Positions 58,521-64,000 of a stretch of DNA of 64,000 nt are shown here, piece after piece. A program made the translations under genes and the position numbers. Origin of the DNA: Bosea sp. 124. GTDB taxonomy: Bacteria; Pseudomonadota; Alphaproteobacteria; Rhizobiales; Beijerinckiaceae. The DNA lies in the NCBI RefSeq assembly GCF_003046175.1, contig NZ_PZZM01000001.1, positions 2,931,001 through 2,995,000 of the forward strand, written 5' to 3'. Below the pieces are notes generated by a model. It searched no databases, was not told the DNA's origin, and saw only the letters and a list, made by a program, of their open reading frames with translations. Position 1 is the first letter of the stretch; each line of letters opens with the position of its first letter.

Positions 58521-59795
58521 ATGTCCGTGACCATCATCCTCGCCTTCGTGGCGCTCTTCATCTTCGGTTTTCCGGTCGTGGTCGCGATCGCGGTGCCGGC
58601 TCTGCTCTACATCCTCCTGGCGGGCTTCCCGATCGAGCTGGTGGCGCAGCGCATGACCTATGCGCTGGATTCCTTCCCGCTCGTGGCGGTGCCGGTGTTC
58701 ATCTTCGTCGGCAGCCTGATGAACCAGAGCGGCATCACCAGCAATATCTACCACTTCGCCCATACGCTCGGCGGCCGGGTCCCAGGCGGGCTGGCGCAGG
58801 TCAATGTCATCGGTTCGCTGGTGTTCTCCGGCACGTCGGGGGCGGCGCTGGCCGATATCGGCGGTCTCGGCCGCATCGAGATCCGGGCGATGGTGCGGGC
58901 AGGGTTCACCCGGGCCTATTCGGCAGCGATTACGGGCGCTTCTGCTGTCGTCGGGCCGATCTTTCCGCCTTCCATTCCGCTCATCATCTACGGTTCGGTG
59001 ACCAGTGTCTCGATCGTGCAATTGCTGGTCGCGGGCATCATGCCGGCCCTGCTCTATGTCGCCTTCCTGATGCTGACGGTGGGCTGGCTGGCGAAGCGGC
59101 ACAATCATCCGCGCTCCAAGCGCTGGCCGACCTTCCACGAACTCTGGAGCACGTTCTGGCCGGCGGCGCCCGCGCTGATGACGCCGGTCCTGCTCGTCGG
59201 CGGCATGCTGGGCGGCTATTTCACGCCGACCGAGGCCGCCTCGCTCACCGTCGCCTATATCCTGCTGATCGCCGTCGTCTTCTATGGCGGCATCAGCTGG
59301 GCCAGGCTGCGCTTTGCCCTGTTCGATACGGTGAAGACGACGTCGGCAGTTCTGGTCATCGTCTCGGCTGCGGCGCTGTTCGGCTGGATCCTGACCGTCG
59401 AACAATTGCCGCAGACCTTCACGCGCAGCCTGCTGTCGATCTCGACCGACCCGCTGATGCTGCTGCTGATCGTCAACGTGCTGCTGCTGATCGTCGGCAT
59501 GTTCCTCGACAGCACCACCGCGACGCTGCTGGTCGCGCCGCTGGTCTCGGCGCCGCTGGTCCTGGCGGGCGTCGATCCAGTGCATCTCGGCATCATTTTC
59601 GTCTTCAACCTGATGATCGGCCTGCTGACGCCGCCGATGGGGCTGGCGCTGTTCCTGCTCTCAGACATTGCCAAGACCTCGATGCCGGCCGTGCTGAAGG
59701 CGGTGATGCCGTTCTACATCCCGTTGTTCGGGTCGCTGGCGATCATCACGCTGTGGCCGGAGCTGACGCTCTGGCTGCCGAAGATGCTGCGCTGA
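58521..59795 (+). CDS. TRAP importer large permease, DctM type
   Basis: A 424-residue permease with about 12 helices. Landmarks are FSGTSGAALADIGGLGRIEI, ITGASAVVGPIFPPSIPLII and LLTPPMGLALFLLSDIA, all of the DctM family. The ATG is at 58521 rather than the upstream TTG. It closes the six-gene operon that begins at 54800 with the small ORF. Confidence 0.93.
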   Translation: MSVTIILAFVALFIFGFPVVVAIAVPALLYILLAGFPIELVAQRMTYALDSFPLVAVPVFIFVGSLMNQSGITSNIYHFAHTLGGRVPGGLAQVNVIGSLVFSGTSGAALADIGGLGRIEIRAMVRAGFTRAYSAAITGASAVVGPIFPPSIPLIIYGSVTSVSIVQLLVAGIMPALLYVAFLMLTVGWLAKRHNHPRSKRWPTFHELWSTFWPAAPALMTPVLLVGGMLGGYFTPTEAASLTVAYILLIAVVFYGGISWARLRFALFDTVKTTSAVLVIVSAAALFGWILTVEQLPQTFTRSLLSISTDPLMLLLIVNVLLLIVGMFLDSTTATLLVAPLVSAPLVLAGVDPVHLGIIFVFNLMIGLLTPPMGLALFLLSDIAKTSMPAVLKAVMPFYIPLFGSLAIITLWPELTLWLPKMLR

Positions 59796-59840
59796 GCGGG
59801 GAAGGCGGTCCGTCGCGGAGATGACGCTTCGATAGGACGG

Positions 59841-59864
59841 CGCGCCGCATTGGTCTGCGGCGCG
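59841..59864. terminator. stem-loop after the second TRAP operon
   Basis: A 9-bp stem CGCGCCGCA / TGCGGCGCG with a TTGGTC loop. No T run follows, so it may need Rho or act as an mRNA end stabiliser. Confidence 0.4.
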
Positions 59865-59908
59865 TCGCATCCTACATAGGGGAGCCTGCCCCGAGAGCGC
59901 CGAGCCCC

Positions 59909-61276
59909 ATGTCCGAACGCGACTCCGAAGCCAATCGCTTTTCCGCCCGCGCGGCGCGCTATGCCCGCGTCGGGGCCAATGTCGGCGGGGTCGCGGCGCG
60001 GATCGCCGGCACGCGGCTGTTCGGGCTCGACGGGCGCAACGCCTCCAATGCCGAGGCGCTGGCCAAGGCGCTGGGCGGCCTGAAGGGGCCGATCATGAAG
60101 GTGGCGCAGCTCGTCGCCACCATTCCCGATGTGGTGCCACCGGAATACGCCGCCGAACTTCAGAAGCTGCAATCGCAGGCGCCGCCGATGGGGGCCGCCT
60201 TCGTCAAGCGCCGGATGATGGCGGAGCTTGGCCCGCACTGGCGCGAGCGCTTCGGCGAATTCGACCTGAAGCCGGCGGCGGCGGCCTCGCTTGGCCAGGT
60301 GCATCGCGCGACCACGCTCGAGGGCGCGGCGCTGGCCTGCAAGCTGCAATATCCCGACATGGAATCGGCGGTCGAGGCGGACATTGCGCAGCTCGACATC
60401 CTGTTCGCGCTGCACCGGCGCATGGACCCGATCATCGACACCACCGAGATCGCCAAGGAGATCGGTGCGCGGGTGCGCGAGGAGCTCGACTACCAGCGCG
60501 AGGGCAAGCATATCGCGCTCTACCGGGAGATGCTGGCGCAGACGCCAGAGGTGCGCGTGCCGGCGCTGGAGGCCTCGCTCTCGACACGGCGGCTCCTGAC
60601 CATGCGCTGGCTCGAGGGCGACGGCATCCTGAGCCACAAGCAGGACGACCAACAGGTGCGCGACCGCATCTCGACGGCGATGTTCAAGGCGTGGTGGCGG
60701 CCCTTCAGCCATCACGGCGTCATCCATGGCGACCCGCATCTGGGCAACTACACCGTCTTTTCGGAGGGCGGCGCTGCGCAAGGCATCAACCTGCTCGACT
60801 ATGGCTGCATCCGCATCTTTCCGCCCTCCTTCGTCGGGGGTGTGGTCGATCTCTATCGCGGCCTGCTGGGGGGCGATGAGCGCCGCGTCGTCCATGCCTA
60901 TGAGACCTGGGGCTTCAAGGGCCTGACCAAGGATCTGGTCGATACGCTGAACATCTGGGCGCGCTTCATCTACGGGCCGCTGCTGGAGGACCGGACGCGC
61001 CGCATCGCCGAGGGCGTGAGCCCGGCCGAATATGGCCGCCGCCAGGCCTTCGAGGTGCATCAGGCGCTGAAGAAGCGGGGCCCTGTGAGGGTGCCGCGCG
61101 AATTCGTCTTCATGGACCGTGCTGCGATCGGGCTCGGCGGCGTTTTCCTGCATCTCGATGCGGAGCTGAACTTCCACCGCCTGTTCGAGGCCGAGATCGA
61201 AGGCTTCTCGGTCGAGACCGTGGCGGCGGACCAGGCCTCGGCGCTGGCGCGTGCCGGGCTCGTCGCGACAAGCTGA
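59909..61276 (+). CDS. ABC1/UbiB (AarF/ADCK) kinase-like family protein
   Basis: A 455-residue atypical kinase-like protein of the ubiquinone-synthesis helper family. The N-terminal motif MKVAQLVATIPDVVPPEYA replaces the usual KxGQ Gly with Ala, common in alphaproteobacterial paralogues. The Ala-rich loop AAAASLGQVHRA, catalytic HGDPHLGNY and metal-binding LLDYGCI follow. It has no clear membrane tail. It may regulate lipid or quinone metabolism; whether it serves ubiquinone synthesis is unknown. Confidence 0.85.
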   Translation: MSERDSEANRFSARAARYARVGANVGGVAARIAGTRLFGLDGRNASNAEALAKALGGLKGPIMKVAQLVATIPDVVPPEYAAELQKLQSQAPPMGAAFVKRRMMAELGPHWRERFGEFDLKPAAAASLGQVHRATTLEGAALACKLQYPDMESAVEADIAQLDILFALHRRMDPIIDTTEIAKEIGARVREELDYQREGKHIALYREMLAQTPEVRVPALEASLSTRRLLTMRWLEGDGILSHKQDDQQVRDRISTAMFKAWWRPFSHHGVIHGDPHLGNYTVFSEGGAAQGINLLDYGCIRIFPPSFVGGVVDLYRGLLGGDERRVVHAYETWGFKGLTKDLVDTLNIWARFIYGPLLEDRTRRIAEGVSPAEYGRRQAFEVHQALKKRGPVRVPREFVFMDRAAIGLGGVFLHLDAELNFHRLFEAEIEGFSVETVAADQASALARAGLVATS

Positions 61277-61387
61277 GGCCTTTCCCGTGGTTTGGAAGCC
61301 TCCGGCCTGATTCGGCGCTTGCTTCGGCGGCATCGAGCAGTCTAGATCGCGCGCTTCCTCTCCAGCGTTCCGGAAGCGCTCCCCGCC

Positions 61388-61888
61388 ATGGCCTCCACAT
61401 CTTCGCCCGTCGCCATCATCATGGGCAGCCAGTCCGATTGGGCGACGATGCGCCATGCCGCCGAGACGCTCGATGCGCTCGGGATCAGTCATGACGACCG
61501 CATCGTCTCCGCTCACCGCACGCCGCAGCGCATGGTCGAATTCGCGACCGGCGCCAAGGCCGCGGGCTTCAAGGTGGTGATCGCGGGCGCCGGCGGCGCG
61601 GCGCATCTGCCCGGCATGACCGCCTCGCTGACGCCGCTGCCGGTCTTCGGCGTGCCGGTCGAGTCCAAGGCTCTGTCGGGCCAGGACAGCCTGCTCTCGA
61701 TCGTTCAGATGCCGGCCGGCATTCCCGTCGGCACGCTCGCCATCGGCCGGGCCGGGGCGGTTAACGCAGCCCTGCTCGCGGCGGCCGTGCTGGCGCTCTC
61801 CGACGAGGCGCTGGCGGAGCGTCTCGATGCCTATCGCGCCCGCCAGAGCGGCGCCATCACTGAGCGCCCCGTGAAGGACGACGCGTGA
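61388..61888 (+). CDS. purE: N5-carboxyaminoimidazole ribonucleotide mutase
   Basis: A 166-residue mutase of purine synthesis, converting N5-CAIR to CAIR. The motif [10 protein letters not shown] at residues 14-23, [10 protein letters not shown] and [11 protein letters not shown], with its substrate-binding loops, are fully conserved. It has GTGA overlap with purK. Confidence 0.97.
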   Translation: MASTSSPVAIIMGSQSDWATMRHAAETLDALGISHDDRIVSAHRTPQRMVEFATGAKAAGFKVVIAGAGGAAHLPGMTASLTPLPVFGVPVESKALSGQDSLLSIVQMPAGIPVGTLAIGRAGAVNAALLAAAVLALSDEALAERLDAYRARQSGAITERPVKDDA

Positions 61889-63000
61889 GCACGCCGGCTT
61901 TCGAGAGCGGGCGTTTCGAGGGCTTGGCGCCCGGCGCCGTGCTCGGCATCCTCGGTGGCGGCCAGCTCGCCCGGATGATCGCGCTCGCGGCGGCCGATCT
62001 CGGCATCGCCAGCCACATCTTTGCGCCGGAGACCGAGAACCCTGCCTTCGACGTCGCCACCGCCCGGACGGTCGCGGCCTATGAGGACGAGGCGGCGCTC
62101 GCGCGCTTCGCAGAGGCCGTCGACGTCGTCACCTATGAGTTCGAGAACGTGCCGGCCGCGACGGCCGCATTCCTCGCCGCCCGCAAGCCGCTGCATCCCG
62201 GCGCGCGCGCGCTCGCGGTGACGCAGGACCGGCTCAGCGAGAAGCGCTTCGTCGCCGATCTAGGGCTTGCGGTGGCGCCGTTCCGCGCGGTCGATTCGCT
62301 GGCCGATCTGGAAGCTGCGGTTGTCGCGCTCGGACGACCCAGTGTGCTGAAGACGCGCCGTTTCGGCTATGATGGCAAGGGCCAGATCAAGATTCTGCCC
62401 GGCATGGATCTGGCCGAGGCCCATGCGGCGATCGGCCGTTCGCCGGCGGTGCTGGAGGGTTTCGTGACCTTTGCCCGCGAGGTCTCCGTCGTCGCGGCGC
62501 GCGCGGCCGATGGCAGCTTCGCTGCTTTCGATCTCTGCGAGAACGAGCATCGCGATCATATTCTCGCCTTCACCCGGATTCCCGCGCAGGTCTCGGCCGC
62601 GACCGAGGCGACGGCGATCGCGGCGGCGCGCAAGATCGGAGCGGCGCTCGGCTATGTCGGCGTCTTCGCGGTCGAGATGTTCGTGGTCGGGGAGGGGGCG
62701 ACCGAGAGCGTCGTCGTCAACGAGATCGCACCGCGGGTGCATAACTCCGGGCACTGGACGAGCGAGGGCGCGCAGACCTCGCAGTTCCACCAGCATGTGC
62801 GGGCCGTCTGCGGCTTTCCGTTGGGTTCGGCGCAGCGCCGCGGCCGGGTCGAGATGGAGAACCTGATCGGCGATGCGGCCCTGCGCTGGCGCGAGCTCCT
62901 GGCCGAACCTGGCGCGCATCTGCATCTCTACGGCAAGCGCGAGGCGCGCCCCGGCCGCAAGATGGGCCATGTCACGCGAGTCGTTTCCGAACAGCCCTGA
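61885..63000 (+). CDS. purK: 5-(carboxyamino)imidazole ribonucleotide synthase
   Basis: An ATP-grasp enzyme of 371 residues that makes N5-CAIR from AIR and bicarbonate. N-terminal LGGGQLARM, the ATP-grasp lid [12 protein letters not shown] and the metal region [20 protein letters not shown] with HNSGHWT are characteristic. It starts at a GTG that overlaps the purE stop, so purE and purK are co-translated. Confidence 0.96.
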   Translation: MSTPAFESGRFEGLAPGAVLGILGGGQLARMIALAAADLGIASHIFAPETENPAFDVATARTVAAYEDEAALARFAEAVDVVTYEFENVPAATAAFLAARKPLHPGARALAVTQDRLSEKRFVADLGLAVAPFRAVDSLADLEAAVVALGRPSVLKTRRFGYDGKGQIKILPGMDLAEAHAAIGRSPAVLEGFVTFAREVSVVAARAADGSFAAFDLCENEHRDHILAFTRIPAQVSAATEATAIAAARKIGAALGYVGVFAVEMFVVGEGATESVVVNEIAPRVHNSGHWTSEGAQTSQFHQHVRAVCGFPLGSAQRRGRVEMENLIGDAALRWRELLAEPGAHLHLYGKREARPGRKMGHVTRVVSEQP

Positions 63001-63006
63001 GCGGGC

Positions 63007-63438
63007 TCAGAGCACGCGCCGCAACCGCTCGCCCCGCGCCAGCCAGAACGCCTTGAGCGGCCCGGGCACGATCCCGAGCCTCCGGTACAGCACCATGGCG
63101 AGTGCCCCGGGCTGAGCGCCGCCGCTCGCACGATAGGGCTCCATCAGCCGCTCCAGCACGACCCGCCGATGGCGCTGGCGCGCCAGCGGCCGGAGCCCGG
63201 AGGAGGGCGTCTGCATGACGAGTTGCACCACACGGTCGAGCACGGCGCCTTCGGTCGTGGGGACCAGGCGGGCGACCTCTTCGTCGAGCACGGCCTGTTT
63301 CGCCTCGGCCAGGGGCGCGCCCCTGGCATAGGCCTGTTCGACCCGCTCCCAGGCGGGATGGGCAAGGTCGCTGGCGAGCAGCATGATGCGGCGCTCGCGC
63401 TCGGATTCGCCTTGCTGCTCGGACGCGGCATTCTGCAT
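63007..63438 (-). CDS. conserved hypothetical protein
   Basis: A 143-residue helical protein of unknown function, Arg- and Ala-rich, with ERRIMLLASDLAHPAWERVE near residues 16-35 and a basic C-terminus (ARGERLRRVL). The ATG at 63438 sits behind GGGAAAA; a second start (MLLASDL) is possible. It ends 7 bp from the purK stop and is convergent with it. No membrane or signal segment is seen. Confidence 0.6.
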   Translation of the reverse strand: MQNAASEQQGESERERRIMLLASDLAHPAWERVEQAYARGAPLAEAKQAVLDEEVARLVPTTEGAVLDRVVQLVMQTPSSGLRPLARQRHRRVVLERLMEPYRASGGAQPGALAMVLYRRLGIVPGPLKAFWLARGERLRRVL

Positions 63439-63566
63439 GGATTTTCCCGGTTCCCGGCGTGGACAGCCGAAAGCTTTTCTGTTATCCGCACGATCCTTCG
63501 CGCGATCTGCATCGCAGTGTCGCCGGCCCACCTTTTTAGACCAACCCGCTAAAGACGGACAATCAC

Positions 63567-63800
63567 GTGCAGGTTCTCGTTCGCGACAACAACGTCGACC
63601 AGGCTCTCCGCGCTCTCAAGAAGAAGCTGCAGCGCGAGGGCGTTTTCCGCGAGATGAAGCTTCGCGGCCATTACGAGAAGCCCTCCGAGAAAAAGGCCCG
63701 CGAAAAGGCCGAGGCCGTTCGCCGCGCCCGCAAGCTGCACCGCAAGAAGCTCCAGCGCGAAGGCCTGCTGCCGGCGCCGGTGAAGCCGAAGCGTCCCTGA
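63567..63800 (+). CDS. rpsU: 30S ribosomal protein S21
   Basis: A 77-residue ribosomal protein starting at GTG: the [20 protein letters not shown] stretch and the [20 protein letters not shown] basic helix are canonical, with an alphaproteobacterial C-terminal extension. It acts in translation initiation and stands alone. Confidence 0.97.
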   Translation: MQVLVRDNNVDQALRALKKKLQREGVFREMKLRGHYEKPSEKKAREKAEAVRRARKLHRKKLQREGLLPAPVKPKRP

Positions 63801-63895
63801 TTTTGCTCGGCTGTGGTAGCGCTCGCGCTGCCTGTCGACGATGGAAGGCCTGACCGCGCCTGGAGCCCGCTCCGGGCGCTGTTGCTTTTCCGGCA

Positions 63896-63933
63896 GCGTT
63901 AACCGACTCTTGGCGCGTTAACCAACTATTGGC
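63896..63933 (+). promoter_or_regulatory. tandem 19-bp repeat with TTAACC (CtrA-like) half-sites
   Basis: Two directly adjacent copies of GCGTTAACC[GA]ACT[CA]TTGGC (63896-63914 and 63915-63933), differing at two positions. Each holds TTAACC, similar to CtrA half-sites of alphaproteobacteria; a GACTC (CcrM GANTC site) lies in the first. Found 53 bp upstream of the truncated gene at 63986. Confidence 0.45.
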
Positions 63934-63985
63934 ACAAAGCGGGCGTTCTCTTCACCGGGGCGCTGTCGGTTGGGGGAGCGCGGTG

Positions 63986-64000
63986 ATGCGGCGGCGATCC
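63986..64000 (+). CDS. start of a gene cut by the window edge
   Basis: ATG-CGG-CGG-CGA-TCC behind GGGGGAGCG. Only five codons (MRRRS) are visible, so nothing can be said of the product; the upstream tandem repeat suggests regulated expression. Confidence 0.3.

Noticed and set aside
63928..63945. Sigma-54-like TTGGCAC
   Set aside because: The second half-site TTGC is absent at the required spacing.
1..64000. tRNA, rRNA, CRISPR, transposase or phage genes
   Set aside because: No cloverleaf-type tRNA, repeat-spacer array or mobile-element protein was recognised on either strand by eye; a covariance search would be needed to exclude small RNAs.

Overview
The window is a GC-rich (by eye about two-thirds G+C) chromosomal segment of an alphaproteobacterium, most likely of the Hyphomicrobiales; Bosea or a close relative is my best guess from gene content, but no marker here settles the genus. 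Supporting signs are the purE-purK and rpsU genes lying together, PHB-related genes, an inositol operon of rhizobial type, an EcfG-type (general stress) promoter, and short palindromic intergenic repeats in many copies. The left end cuts a 3-hydroxybutyrate dehydrogenase gene; the right end cuts a gene whose first five codons are visible. I see no rRNA, tRNA, CRISPR array, transposase, integrase or phage gene.

Layout. 1-6.7 kb: PHB-linked dehydrogenase and patatin, a DUF3830 protein, a CPA2 cation/proton antiporter, a PHA-system protein and small stress or envelope proteins. 7.0-16.0 kb: epimerase, SDR, flavoprotein oxidoreductase and a complete oligopeptide-type ABC importer (binding protein, two permeases, double ATPase). 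16.1-17.5 kb: a lipoprotein and an OmpA-like protein. 17.6-24.4 kb: the myo-inositol operon read leftward (iolC-iolD-iolE-iolB) with its RpiR-type regulator upstream. 24.6-30.6 kb: an Asp/Glu/hydantoin racemase-like gene, then a TRAP importer with an SDR, divergent from an IclR regulator. 30.8-38.0 kb: two acyl-CoA synthetases, a MaoC hydratase, a PPC/DUF296 protein, a BKACE enzyme and a DadA-like oxidase. 38.2-46.1 kb: RpiR regulator, a second oligopeptide-type ABC importer without an ATPase gene, an M81 (MlrC) peptidase, a PLP aminotransferase and a GntR/FCD regulator. 46.3-54.6 kb: a TctCBA importer with a GlcD/GlcF-type fused oxidase, a CoA-transferase and an enoyl-CoA hydratase homologue. 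54.8-59.8 kb: a 3-hydroxyisobutyrate-dehydrogenase-type enzyme, an amidohydrolase and a three-gene TRAP importer. 59.9-64 kb: housekeeping genes (UbiB/ABC1 kinase-like, purE, purK, rpsU).

The overall theme is scavenging: five solute importers of three mechanisms (two ABC, two TRAP, one TTT), several paired with a catabolic enzyme set and a regulator of a different family (RpiR, IclR, GntR). These are mostly self-contained transport-plus-catabolism cassettes separated by palindromic repeats.

The less ordinary signals are: (i) a family of mosaic palindromes beginning GTCATCCCGG and ending CCGGGATGAC in most gaps between cassettes; (ii) a second palindrome family, one copy of which lies in frame inside the double ABC ATPase gene; (iii) three short ORFs (28, 33 and 40 codons) with good Shine-Dalgarno sites abutting or overlapping the first recognised gene of a metabolic operon; (iv) a chain of mini-ORFs joined by GTGA overlaps just before the 7035 gene; (v) good matches to known operator or promoter patterns (IolR, EcfG, CRP-like, CtrA-like). 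All functional calls rest on reading motifs and context; no database search was run.
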